64,000 nucleotides of DNA from Inmirania thermothiophila (GTDB lineage: Bacteria; Pseudomonadota; Gammaproteobacteria; DSM-100275), in assembly GCF_003751635.1 (NCBI RefSeq), contig NZ_RJVI01000002.1, positions 1-64,000 on the forward strand. The letters are read 5' to 3'. The notes below the pieces were generated by a model, which was given only the letters and a program-made list of their open reading frames with translations, ran no database searches and was not told where the DNA came from. Of this stretch, positions 7,246-15,699 are shown piece by piece. The translations under genes were made by a program, and so were the position numbers. Each line of letters opens with the position of its first letter. Within the stretch, counting starts at the first letter, position 1.

Positions 7246-8409
7246 ATGGCCATGAAGGTGCTCATGGTGGAGGCGAGCGGGCGGGGCTTTCTTGCCCACC
7301 ACGCCCAGGCCCTTGCTGCGGGCCTCGCCGGTGCGGGGGCGCGGGTGCGCATGGCGACGGCGGCGGGGGACGAACTCGCGGGGTGGCAGGCGCCCTTCGA
7401 GCGGCGGCACTGCCCCGGGCGGGACTGCTGGGGCTGGCTGCGCCGTGAGGTGACGACTTGGCGCCCGGAGGTGGTTCACCTGCAGTGGGTGGACAGCGCG
7501 TGGCAGGCGTGGCGGTTCACCCGCTGGGCGCAGCGGCAGGGCGCGGCGGTGCTCGCGAGTCCGCACAACATCCTGCCCCACCGCGGGCGGCTGCGGCGGC
7601 TGCCGGCGCATCTGCTCTGGTACCGGGCGCTGGATGCGGTGGTGGCCCGGGACGCCCACCTGGGCTGGGCGCTGGAGGAGATCTTCGGCCTGCCCAGGGA
7701 GCGCGTGGTGGTGGACGAGCGCACGCCCAACCTCATGGGGCTTCCGGGCTTCCCGCGCCGCAGGCCGCCGGAGCTTGCGCCCAGGGCCGCGGGCGAGCTG
7801 CGCCTGCTGGTCTTCGGGCACGGCGCGCCCAGCAAGGGCGTAGGGGTGCTGCTGGAGGCTCTCGCCGGGCTCGAGGCTCCGGGGCTGCACCTGGTGCTCG
7901 CGGGCCAGGACCCGCTGCGGGGGGTGCCGGCGGGGCGGCTGGGGGCGGCGCGGCGGCGGGTGCGGGTCAGCGTCATCGACCGCTACCTGGAGCCCGCGGA
8001 GGGGGCCTGGCTGCTGCGCGACGCGGATCTGCTGGTGCTGCCCTACACCAAGCTCTGCCACAGCCCCCAGCTTGCGCTTGCGCGCGACTGCGCGCTGCCG
8101 GTGCTGCGCACTCACCGCGTCCAGGGCATGGACTTCGCGGAGGGGCGGGATGGTGTTACCGTGAAGGCGGGCGAGGGGGCGGCGCTGCGGGAGGCGCTGG
8201 CGGCACTCGCGGCGCAGCCCGGACGTCTCGCCGCGATGCGGCGGGCGCTGGCGGAGGCGGCGCAGGCGGAGGCGGCGCTTGCGGGGCTTGCGCGGATGCA
8301 TCTCGCACTCTACGAGCGGCTGCGGCAGGGTGCGGCGGCGCGGGCCGCGGGACGGGCCGCGATGCAGGCGCGCCGGAGCATCGGAGCCGGCGCCGGCGGG
8401 GGAACATGA
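7246..8409 (+). CDS. Glycosyltransferase family 4 (GT-B fold) protein
   Basis: The 387-residue protein has the two-Rossmann GT-B layout. The N-terminal half begins MKVLMVEASGRGFLAHHAQALAAGLAGAG and includes VVHLQWVDSAW. The C-terminal half has RLLVFGHGAPSKGVGVLLEAL, typical of the nucleotide-sugar domain of group 1 transferases, and LLRDADLLVLPYTK, the usual region after the donor-binding loop. It has no signal peptide and is presumably cytoplasmic or membrane-associated. ATG 7252 (MKVLM) is an equally good start. Its last bases overlap the next gene (ATGA, 8406-8409), so it shares a transcript with a redox cluster, an odd partner for a glycosyltransferase. Donor and acceptor are unknown. Confidence 0.75.
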   Translation: MAMKVLMVEASGRGFLAHHAQALAAGLAGAGARVRMATAAGDELAGWQAPFERRHCPGRDCWGWLRREVTTWRPEVVHLQWVDSAWQAWRFTRWAQRQGAAVLASPHNILPHRGRLRRLPAHLLWYRALDAVVARDAHLGWALEEIFGLPRERVVVDERTPNLMGLPGFPRRRPPELAPRAAGELRLLVFGHGAPSKGVGVLLEALAGLEAPGLHLVLAGQDPLRGVPAGRLGAARRRVRVSVIDRYLEPAEGAWLLRDADLLVLPYTKLCHSPQLALARDCALPVLRTHRVQGMDFAEGRDGVTVKAGEGAALREALAALAAQPGRLAAMRRALAEAAQAEAALAGLARMHLALYERLRQGAAARAAGRAAMQARRSIGAGAGGGT

Positions 8410-8816
8410 CGGCGGCACAGACGGTCATTCTCATCGCGCACGAGGGGCGGCTGGAGGAGCTGCTCAAGCTCATGGAGAAGCGCCGGGAGGTGTTCGAGCA
8501 CTACCGGCTGCTCGCCACCAGCGAGACCGGGGCCGCGATCGAGGAGCGGCTCGGCCTCGAGGTGACGCACCTCTTCTCCGGGCGCAAGGGTGGCGAGATC
8601 CAGCTCTGCGGGCTGGTCTGCACCAACAGCGTGCGCGCGGTCTTCTTCCTGCGCGACCCTGCGGGTGCGGCCCCGGACGAGCCCGACATCACCCCCTTCT
8701 ACCGTGCCTGCGACCTCAACAACGTCCCGTTGGCCACCAACCTGGGCACGGCGGTGGCGCTCACCCAGTGGCTGGGGCGCAAGGTGGCCCGCGGCAGGGA
8801 GGAGGCGGCCCCGTGA
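8406..8816 (+). CDS. Methylglyoxal synthase-like protein with altered active site
   Basis: The 136-residue protein aligns along its whole length with methylglyoxal synthase (MgsA), which turns dihydroxyacetone phosphate into methylglyoxal: ILIAHEGRLEELLKLM, LLATSETGAAIEERLGLEVTHLFSGRKGGE, FFLRDP and PLATNLGTA are all recognisable. The catalytic positions differ. The Asp of the GGDQQ motif (Asp71 in E. coli) is Glu, and the His of PHDPD (His98) is Asp in PDEPD, while the last Asp of that motif (Asp101) is kept. The protein may therefore have another role. It overlaps the glycosyltransferase (ATGA) and the ferredoxin gene (GTGA), so it is translationally coupled to both. Confidence 0.7.
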   Translation: MTAAQTVILIAHEGRLEELLKLMEKRREVFEHYRLLATSETGAAIEERLGLEVTHLFSGRKGGEIQLCGLVCTNSVRAVFFLRDPAGAAPDEPDITPFYRACDLNNVPLATNLGTAVALTQWLGRKVARGREEAAP

Positions 8817-9994
8817 GGATGGACGATCTCGCCCAGGCGGTGCAGGCCCTCGACGGCTCGGCCCTGGTGGTGGACGACGAGTTCTGTCTCAACCTCAGGG
8901 GCCGCAGCGAATGGTGTTCGGCCTGCGCCGACGTCTGCCCCCATGAGGCCCTGGCCCTGAGCCTGGACGAGGTGGCGCTGGACGGGGAGCGCTGCACCGG
9001 CTGCGGCGCCTGCGTCCCGGCCTGTCCGGCGGGGGCCTTACGGCTGACGGGGTTTTCCCCGGCGCGGCTGCTGGAGACGGTGGCCGGGCAGGAGACGGTG
9101 CGGCTGCACTGCCGGGAGAGTCGCAGCCGCGCAGGCGGGGTCGTGATCCCCTGCCACGCGGTCCTCGATGCGCGCCTGGTGGCGGCGATGGCCGCCGACG
9201 GCGTCGCCGAGGTGGTGCTGCACGGTCTCGAGGGCTGCGAGGGCTGCGCGCGGGGTGACGCCCGCGCGGCGGTGGAGCAGGTCCACGAGCGGCTCTCGGC
9301 GTGGTTCGGGCCGCAGGCGCCCAAGCTGCGGGCGGCCGACGGCGCCGAGGAAGGCGCGGCGCAGGCAGGGGACGTGCGCGCGCGCGCCGACCAGGTGCGC
9401 ATGAGCCGGCGCGCCTTCCTGCGCTTCGCGGGGGCGAGGGCCGCCGACGGCGCGCTGGCGGCGGTGCCCGCCACCTGGGCGCTCGCCGCCGAGGACGAGG
9501 ACGAGCGCCTCGACCTCGACGAGCCGTCGCCCTTTTTCCAGGGCGAGGTGGAGCGCCAGCGCGAGGCGGCCTACCAGGCGGTGCTCGCGCCGCGGCTCGC
9601 CGGGCTGCCCTGGGTCGCCGATCTCGAGGCTCCGCCGTGGCGGGGGCGGCGCATCGAGGCCCACTGCACCGCCTGTCTGAGCTGCGGCACCCGCTGCCCC
9701 ACGGGGGCGCTGCGGGCGGAGGAGAGCGACGGGGAGCGGCGCATCGTCTACGACGCCGCCCGCTGCACCGACTGCGCCCTGTGCGAGCGGATCTGCCCGG
9801 CGAAGGCGATCCACCCGGAGCCGGCCCCGCCGGCGGTGGTGCGCGAGGGGACGGTGGTGCTGATGGCACGGGCGCTGGTGCCCTGCGCCCACTGCGAGAC
9901 GCCCTATCTGCCGGAGTCGGAGGACGGGCTGTGCCCGACCTGCCGCAACGAGCGGGAGCTCGACGACGAATGGATGTCCTGGCTCGGAGGCTGA
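8813..9994 (+). CDS. Multi-cluster 4Fe-4S protein with internal twin-arginine-like motif
   Basis: The 393-residue protein contains two ferredoxin-like modules. The N-terminal one has C35xxC38xxxC42P and C61xxC64xxC67xxxC71P. A middle domain carries C100, PC114 and GC142xxC145. The C-terminal module has C285xxC288xxC291xxxC295P and C318xxC321xxC324xxxC328P, then a CxxC...CxxC ribbon (C358, C361, C374, C377). Between the halves lies SRRAFLR (198-204) followed by an Ala-rich stretch, which looks like a Tat signal in mid-protein, as if a cytoplasmic ferredoxin were fused to a NapF/NapG-like one. GTG 8813 is chosen because GGGAGGAGG ends 7 bases before it; ATG 8819 is the alternative. Its electron partners are unknown. 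Confidence 0.75.
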   Translation: MRMDDLAQAVQALDGSALVVDDEFCLNLRGRSEWCSACADVCPHEALALSLDEVALDGERCTGCGACVPACPAGALRLTGFSPARLLETVAGQETVRLHCRESRSRAGGVVIPCHAVLDARLVAAMAADGVAEVVLHGLEGCEGCARGDARAAVEQVHERLSAWFGPQAPKLRAADGAEEGAAQAGDVRARADQVRMSRRAFLRFAGARAADGALAAVPATWALAAEDEDERLDLDEPSPFFQGEVERQREAAYQAVLAPRLAGLPWVADLEAPPWRGRRIEAHCTACLSCGTRCPTGALRAEESDGERRIVYDAARCTDCALCERICPAKAIHPEPAPPAVVREGTVVLMARALVPCAHCETPYLPESEDGLCPTCRNERELDDEWMSWLGG

Positions 9995-9995
9995 G

Positions 9996-10259
9996 GTGCG
10001 GTGGCTGGTGGCGGTCGCGGCGGTCTCGCTCGGCGGCGCGGCGTGGTGGTGGTCGGCCCAGCCGCGCACGCCGGCGGAGCTCTTCCGCACCCGCTGCGCC
10101 ACCTGCCATGAGCTGCCGGACGTCTGCGTCTTCGCGCCGGCGGACCGGCCGTCGATCGTGGACACCATGCGCAGCGCCAACGGGGCCGATGCCGTGATCG
10201 ACCCCGAGGAGGCGGCGCGCATCAAGGCGTATCTGAGGGAGGGCCTGAAGTGTCCGTAG
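9996..10259 (+). CDS. Small membrane-anchored mono-haem cytochrome c
   Basis: The 87-residue protein starts at GTG 9996. An N-terminal hydrophobic segment (WLVAVAAVSLGGAAWWW) could be an uncleaved signal anchor. One haem c motif, CATCH, follows at residues 34-38. The downstream part includes PSIVDTMRSANGADAVIDPEEAARIKAYL, the helical C-terminal half found in small cytochromes c, with a Met in DTM that could be the axial ligand. It would lie on the periplasmic side of the membrane. It starts 1 base after the Fe-S protein stop and overlaps the next gene by 10 bases. Confidence 0.75.
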   Translation: MRWLVAVAAVSLGGAAWWWSAQPRTPAELFRTRCATCHELPDVCVFAPADRPSIVDTMRSANGADAVIDPEEAARIKAYLREGLKCP

Positions 10260-11319
10260 AGGACGCGGCCCGCAAGCTGGGCCTGGAGCAGCGGGTGCTG
10301 GCGGCGCTGACGGCGGTCACCGTCGGCGTCGACGGCAGCGACGTGGTCACCTCGGGGCAGGTCTACGACGTCGTCGCCACGGGCGGCGCGGTGCGCATCC
10401 TCATCGACCCGGACAAGGTGCCGGAGCCGCTCCAGGAGGAGCTGGCGCAGGTGATCGCGCCCTACGTGGAGTCGCTGCCCGGGGTCGAGCGCGTGGTGGT
10501 CAAGCCGCGGCCGCGGCCGGTGGCGCAGCGCGAGCGCATCCCGGGGATCGCCCACGTGGTGGGCGTGCACAGCGGCAAGGGGGGCGTGGGCAAGTCGACG
10601 GTGGTGGTCAACCTCGCCGTCGCCCTGGCCCAGCGCGGCCTGCGCGTGGGGCTGCTGGACGCGGACGTCTACGGACCCTCCTGCCCGACCCTGCTCGGCC
10701 TCTCGGGCCGGGCCGAGGAGGATCCGGAGCAGGGCCGGATCGAGCCCAAGGTCGGGCACGGGGTCAAGGTCATGTCGCTCGGCTTCCTGCTGCCGGAGGG
10801 GCAGGCGCTGATCTGGCGCGGATCGCTGGTGGACGAGGGCCTGCCGCAGCTGTTCGAGCACGTGGCCTGGGGCGAGCTCGACGTGCTCCTCATCGACCTT
10901 CCGCCCGGGACCTCCGACGTGCACATCGCGGTGGCGCGCTACGTGCGGCTTGCCGGCATCGTCACCGTCACCGCGCCGGGGCAGGTCTCGGTGGACGACG
11001 TGCGCCGCGGCATGGAGATGTTCGCGGACATGGCGGTGCCCTGCCTCGGCCTGGTGGAGAACATGAGCGGCGTGGCCTGCCGCGGCTGCGGCCACGTGGC
11101 GGCGGTCTTCGGCGCCGGCGGTGCGCACGAGCTCGCCGAGCAGACCGGGCTGCCGCTGCTGGCGGAGATCCCCTTCGAGCCCGAGGTGAGCGAGCTCTGC
11201 GACGGCGGCCGTCCGGTGGTCACGGCGGCACCCGGCTCGCGCACCGCGGAGGGGATCGAGCGCATCGCCGCCGCCCTCGTGGAGCGGCTGGGTCTCGGCG
11301 CGCGCGTGGAGGCCTCGGC

Positions 11320-11323
<4 letters not shown>
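10250..11323 (+). CDS. Mrp/ApbC-family Fe-S carrier ATPase with N-terminal DUF59 domain
   Basis: The 357-residue protein begins at GTG 10250. Residues 1-90 form a MIP18/DUF59 domain. The P-loop NTPase domain follows, with the deviant Walker A GKGGVGKST, LLDADVYGPSCPTLLG and LIDLPPGTSDVHIAV. VENMSGVACRGCG supplies the CxxC pair that holds a bridging Fe-S cluster in Mrp/ApbC/Nbp35 proteins. These cytoplasmic ATPases assemble and deliver Fe-S clusters. The last codons overlap the next Mrp gene (ATGA). Two adjacent Mrp paralogues in a redox operon suggest dedicated cluster loading for the neighbouring Fe-S proteins; this is inference. Confidence 0.88.
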
Positions 11324-12258
<935 letters not shown>

Positions 12259-12278
12259 CCGCCGCGGGCCCGCGGCGG
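12259..12278 (+). other. Perfect 20-base GC palindrome between genes
   Basis: The palindrome spans 12259-12278, with left arm CCGCCGCGGG. As RNA it would form a hairpin directly before the AGGAGGTGA Shine-Dalgarno (12281-12289) of the next gene, so it could affect translation or mRNA stability. No T-run follows, so it is not a terminator. Confidence 0.5.
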
Positions 12279-12294
12279 AGAGGAGGTGACCGGA

Positions 12295-13050
12295 ATGAGC
12301 GTGACGCGACTGGTGGTGGAGCTCGGCACCCCGCCGGAGGCGGAGGCGGTGGAGGGGCTTGCGGGGGTGGAGGGTCTCGCCCTCGGCCCGCAGGCCCTGG
12401 AGGGGCCGCTGCCTCCGCTTCCGGAAGGGGCGCCCCTTGCCCTCTGCGGTGTCGATCCGGAGGTGGCACCGGCCTGGCACGGGCGGCCCGACACGGTCTG
12501 GGTCTGCGACGGCGGGCTCGAGGAGACGGCGCGGCTGCGCGATGCCTGGCCGGATCTCGTCTGGGTGCCGCGCACCACCGTGTACCAGCCCACGGTGCGC
12601 TACGAGTTCTCGCCGCATCTCGGCACCGAGAGCTTCAAGTTCTACGTCCCGGACATGGGGGCGATGCTGGCGCGGCGGGTCGGCGACGGCGACCAGGACG
12701 TGCGCCGCTGGGTGGTGCGCGCCGCCGAGCTCGGCTTCGGTACCGTGTGGCTGCACGGCAGCCAGGCCGAGGAGCGCGGCCGCGGCCTCGACCTCGAGGC
12801 CCTGGTGCGTGCGCGCAGCCGCTACGACGGCGCGATCTGGATCTCGGGCGGGGTGACGGAGCTGCGTCACCTCGAGAACCTGCGCCGCGAGGGCGGTGCG
12901 GCGGCGGTGGTGCTGCCGCCGGACCGCATCGCCGCCCTGGGCGTGGCCCCTGCGCTGGCCGCCCTGCGCCCTCAGGCGGGCGAGGCGCTGGCGGTGGAGG
13001 TGGCCCGCGGCGGCTGCCCGGGGGCGGCGGGCGAGGGGCTGCCCGCCTGA
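12295..13050 (+). CDS. Unrecognised protein, possibly TIM-barrel-like
   Basis: I do not recognise the family. The 251-residue protein is soluble, with no signal peptide or membrane segment. Its C-terminal half reads like the end of a beta/alpha barrel of the HisA type: FGTVWLHGSQ, then GAIWISGGVTELRHLENLRREGG and AAVVLPPDRI. The middle region (TVYQPTVRYEFSPH, SFKFYVPDMGAML) has several aromatic residues that could form a pocket. A near-perfect Shine-Dalgarno AGGAGGTGA (12281-12289) sets the start at ATG 12295. It sits between the second Mrp ATPase and an exported rhodanese-like protein, and overlaps the latter (TGATG). Confidence 0.5.
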   Translation: MSVTRLVVELGTPPEAEAVEGLAGVEGLALGPQALEGPLPPLPEGAPLALCGVDPEVAPAWHGRPDTVWVCDGGLEETARLRDAWPDLVWVPRTTVYQPTVRYEFSPHLGTESFKFYVPDMGAMLARRVGDGDQDVRRWVVRAAELGFGTVWLHGSQAEERGRGLDLEALVRARSRYDGAIWISGGVTELRHLENLRREGGAAAVVLPPDRIAALGVAPALAALRPQAGEALAVEVARGGCPGAAGEGLPA

Positions 13051-13511
13051 TGCGGCGTCTCGCCGCCGTCCTCCTGGCCCTCGCCGCGGGCGCGGCGGCG
13101 GCCCAGGTCGGCGCCGTGGACGCGGCCGCCTTGGCGCGCTGGCTCGAGGCCGGCGAGGCGGTCACCGTGATCGACCTGCGCCCGCAGGGGGACTACCTCG
13201 CCGGCACGCCGGTGGGGGCGCTGCACGCCGACCCCGCGCGGCCCGAGGCGGTGGGCCTGCCGGAGGGGGGCGGGCGCGCCGTGCTGCTCCTGCCGGCCGA
13301 CGCCGACGAGGGTCTGGTGGCGCGATGGGGGGCGGCGCTCGCCCGGACGGGCTACCGCGCCTATCGCCTGGCGGGGGGCGTGGAGGCGTGGAAGGCCGCC
13401 GGACTTGCGCTGGAGGTCCCGGGGGTGGGGCGGGTGCGCCCGGATTCCGTCCCCTTCGTGGTGCCGCGGGGGCTGTGCGAGATGAACACCCCCGCCCAGG
13501 TCTTCCGCTGA
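13050..13511 (+). CDS. Exported rhodanese-like domain protein lacking the catalytic cysteine
   Basis: The 153-residue protein has a signal peptide (MRRLAAVLLALAAGAAAAQ) followed by a single rhodanese fold: VTVIDLRPQGDYLAGTPVGALHADP, a central strand, and YRAYRLAGGVEAWKAAGL. In active rhodaneses a Cys sits in the loop after the central strand; here that region reads LLLPADADEG with no Cys. The only Cys of the mature protein is near the C-terminus (PRGLCEMN). It may bind a sulfur compound or a partner rather than act as a sulfurtransferase. The start ATG 13050 overlaps the previous stop. The pentahaem cytochrome gene follows 3 bases later, so both should act in the periplasm. Confidence 0.75.
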   Translation: MRRLAAVLLALAAGAAAAQVGAVDAAALARWLEAGEAVTVIDLRPQGDYLAGTPVGALHADPARPEAVGLPEGGGRAVLLLPADADEGLVARWGAALARTGYRAYRLAGGVEAWKAAGLALEVPGVGRVRPDSVPFVVPRGLCEMNTPAQVFR

Positions 13512-13514
13512 GGC

Positions 13515-14429
13515 GTGGCCTGGGCGGCGGTGGCGGCGGCGCTGGCCGCGTGCGCCGGCTGCCACCCGGGGGCGACCGCGGACTTCGCCGGCACCGCGAT
13601 GGCGCGCGCGGCCTCGACCCCGGGCTTCGTGGCGGAGTGGGGGCGGGCGGGGCGCGACCCCGCCTGCCTGCGCTGCCACGCCCCCGCTGGGGGCCCGGGC
13701 GTCGGGTGTGCCGCCTGCCACGGCGAGGGCCATCCCGGGGCGCAGGCGGACCCGGTGCGGGCCTGTGCCCGCTGCCACGACGCACCGGGGGAGAACACCC
13801 TGCGCAGCTATGCAGCGAGCCGGGCGGCGCGCGCCGGGCGGACCTGCATCGACTGCCACGCCCCGCGGGGACGGCCCCACGCCCTACGGGGACCCGCCAC
13901 GGGGGCGCTGCTGCCGGGGTCGGTGGATCTGACCGGCCTGTGGCGGGGCGACGAGGTGGAGCTGGTGCTGGCGGCGCGGGCGGGGCATGCGGTGCCCGGG
14001 GGGACCTCGGGGCGGGCCCTGTGGCTGGTGGCGGAGGCCCGCGACGGTGCCGGGCGCGTGGTGGCCGAGGCGCGCTGGCGCTTCGGCTGGGAGTACGCCG
14101 ACGGGGGCTGGGTCGACCGGACCCTGTGGCCCGACCGGCCGGCCCGCCGCCGATTCGCCGTCCCGCCCCAGGCGGTGGCGGTGGCGGCGCGGGTGCTCTA
14201 TCGCCTTGCGCCGTCGCCCGAGCCCGAGGGGCCCGACGCCGTCCTCGTCGCCCGCCGGCGCTGGCGCCGGCCGGCGGTGGGGCGGCGAGGCGCTGATACA
14301 ATGAACGATCCGGACCGCCGGGGAGGATGGCATGGCACGGTTGTGCCTGGTGGAGGACGATCCCATCATGGGCGAGTCGCTGAGCGACCGCTTCCTGCTG
14401 GAGGGGGTCGCCTGCGACTGGTTCCGTGA
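13515..14429 (+). CDS. Pentahaem cytochrome c, probable lipoprotein or membrane-anchored
   Basis: The open frame of 304 codons starts at GTG 13515. Five haem c motifs are visible: CAGCH (13-17), CLRCH (51-55), CAACH (65-69), CARCH (84-88) and CIDCH (111-115). The rest is a beta-rich domain with GHAVPGGTSGRALWL, the GHxxPxG element that supplies a distal His in several multihaem cytochromes. The N-terminus is a short hydrophobic signal ending in LAAC, so the lipobox Cys would coincide with the first Cys of CAGCH. The frame runs 98 bases into the response-regulator gene and its last 40 or so residues look like unselected sequence. The true end may be nearer 14290 if there is a frameshift, but the sequence as given has no earlier stop. 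Confidence 0.7.
   Translation: MAWAAVAAALAACAGCHPGATADFAGTAMARAASTPGFVAEWGRAGRDPACLRCHAPAGGPGVGCAACHGEGHPGAQADPVRACARCHDAPGENTLRSYAASRAARAGRTCIDCHAPRGRPHALRGPATGALLPGSVDLTGLWRGDEVELVLAARAGHAVPGGTSGRALWLVAEARDGAGRVVAEARWRFGWEYADGGWVDRTLWPDRPARRRFAVPPQAVAVAARVLYRLAPSPEPEGPDAVLVARRRWRRPAVGRRGADTMNDPDRRGGWHGTVVPGGGRSHHGRVAERPLPAGGGRLRLVP
14297..14302 (+). promoter_or_regulatory. Possible -10 element (TACAAT) of the response-regulator gene
   Basis: TACAAT at 14297-14302 stands out in GC-rich sequence, 30 bases before ATG 14332. No convincing -35 is visible. It lies inside the 3' part of the cytochrome reading frame, which suggests that the regulator has its own promoter. Confidence 0.4.
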
Positions 14430-15699
14430 CGTCGGGGCCGCCCTGCGTGCGCTCGGGCGCGGCGGCTACGCCGCGGTGGTGAGCGACATCCGCCTGCCCG
14501 ACGGCAGCGGCGAGGATCTCTTCCTCGCCCTGCGCGAGCGCCTGCCGGCGGTGCCGCCCGTCATCTTCATCACCGGCTACGGCCAGGTGGAGCAGGCGGT
14601 GCGGCTGCTCAAGCTGGGGGCGCGCGACTACATCACCAAGCCCTTCGACCTCGACGCCCTGCTGGAGAAGCTGCGCGGGACGGCGCCGGAGCTCTTCGCC
14701 GAGGACGGCGGCGAGGCGGTCCTCGGGGTCTCCCCGGCGATGCGGTCCGTGGAGGCGATGCTGCGCCGCTTCGCCCCGCACCGCACCACGGTGCTGATCA
14801 CGGGCGAGTCCGGCGTGGGCAAGGAGCATGCCGCCCGCTTCCTCCACGCATGCGGCGGCGCCGAGCGCCCCTTCGTGGCGGTCAACTGCGCCGCCTTCCA
14901 GGAGTCGCTGCTGGAGGCGGAGCTCTTCGGCTACGAGAAGGGGGCCTTCACCGGCGCCGTGCGCAGCCACCGCGGCGTCTTCGAGCGCGCCCACGGCGGC
15001 ACCCTGTTCCTCGACGAGGTGGCGGAGATGTCGCCGGCGATGCAGGCCAAGCTCCTGCGCACGCTGCAGGAACGCACGGTGCAGCGCGTCGGCGGGGAGC
15101 AGCCGCTGGAGGTGGACGTGCGCCTGGTCTGCGCCACCAACCGCGATCTGCGCACGATGGTGGAGGCGGGGGCGTTCCGCGAGGACCTCTACTACCGCAT
15201 CCATGTCGCCCACGTCGCCATCCCGCCCCTGCGCGAGCGCCGCGAGGACGTGCTGTGGTTCGCGCACCGCTTCGTCGAGGAGTTCGCGCGCGCCCACGGC
15301 GAGCCGCGCCATCTGCTCCCGGTGGCCGAGCGCTACCTGATGGAGCAGGACTGGCCGGGCAACCTGCGCGAGCTGCGCCATGCGGTGGAACGCGCCTGCA
15401 TCCTCGCCGACGGCCCGGCCATCGGTCCGCGCGAGCTGGGGCTGGGCCGGCAGGGGGCGGCGCAGCCCGCGGCCGAGCGCATGGACCTTAGAGGCTTTCT
15501 CGAGCACTGCGAGGCGCAGTACATCCGCGACGCGCTCGAGGCCCACGGCTGGCGCATCGCGGAGACCGCGGAGGCCCTCGGCATCAGCCGCAAGAGCCTG
15601 TGGGAGAAGATGCGCCGCCACGGCATCCGCGCCGGCGACGGGCGGGGTGGCGCCGAGGGTGCGGACGGGGATGCGACGCCGGGGGAGGGTGGGTCATGA
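14332..15699 (+). CDS. Sigma-54-dependent response regulator, NtrC family
   Basis: The 455-residue protein has three domains in order. The receiver (about 1-118) has acidic residues ED at 8-10 and the phosphorylatable Asp52 in VVSDIRLPDG. The AAA+ domain (about 135-370) has Walker A GESGVGKE, the sigma-54 contact motif GAFTGA, and Walker B GGTLFLDEVAEM. The C-terminus is a Fis-type helix-turn-helix (WRIAETAEALGISRKSLWEKMRR). Intact GAFTGA means it should activate sigma-54 promoters. The only consensus sigma-54 promoter I found in the window lies upstream of the molybdoenzyme operon (1959-1974). The kinase at 19735-21225 is the nearest candidate partner. GGGAGG at 14321-14326 supports ATG 14332. 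Confidence 0.9.
   Translation: MARLCLVEDDPIMGESLSDRFLLEGVACDWFRDVGAALRALGRGGYAAVVSDIRLPDGSGEDLFLALRERLPAVPPVIFITGYGQVEQAVRLLKLGARDYITKPFDLDALLEKLRGTAPELFAEDGGEAVLGVSPAMRSVEAMLRRFAPHRTTVLITGESGVGKEHAARFLHACGGAERPFVAVNCAAFQESLLEAELFGYEKGAFTGAVRSHRGVFERAHGGTLFLDEVAEMSPAMQAKLLRTLQERTVQRVGGEQPLEVDVRLVCATNRDLRTMVEAGAFREDLYYRIHVAHVAIPPLRERREDVLWFAHRFVEEFARAHGEPRHLLPVAERYLMEQDWPGNLRELRHAVERACILADGPAIGPRELGLGRQGAAQPAAERMDLRGFLEHCEAQYIRDALEAHGWRIAETAEALGISRKSLWEKMRRHGIRAGDGRGGAEGADGDATPGEGGS

Noticed and set aside
8152-8160. GGTGTTACC inside the glycosyltransferase gene, same as one arm of the 1851-1872 repeat
   Set aside because: It has no inverted partner and lies within coding sequence; chance is likely.
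14332-14346. TGGCACGGTTGTGC at the response-regulator start, similar to a sigma-54 -24 element
   Set aside because: The spacing to GC is 9, not 10, and it lies within the first codons of the gene.
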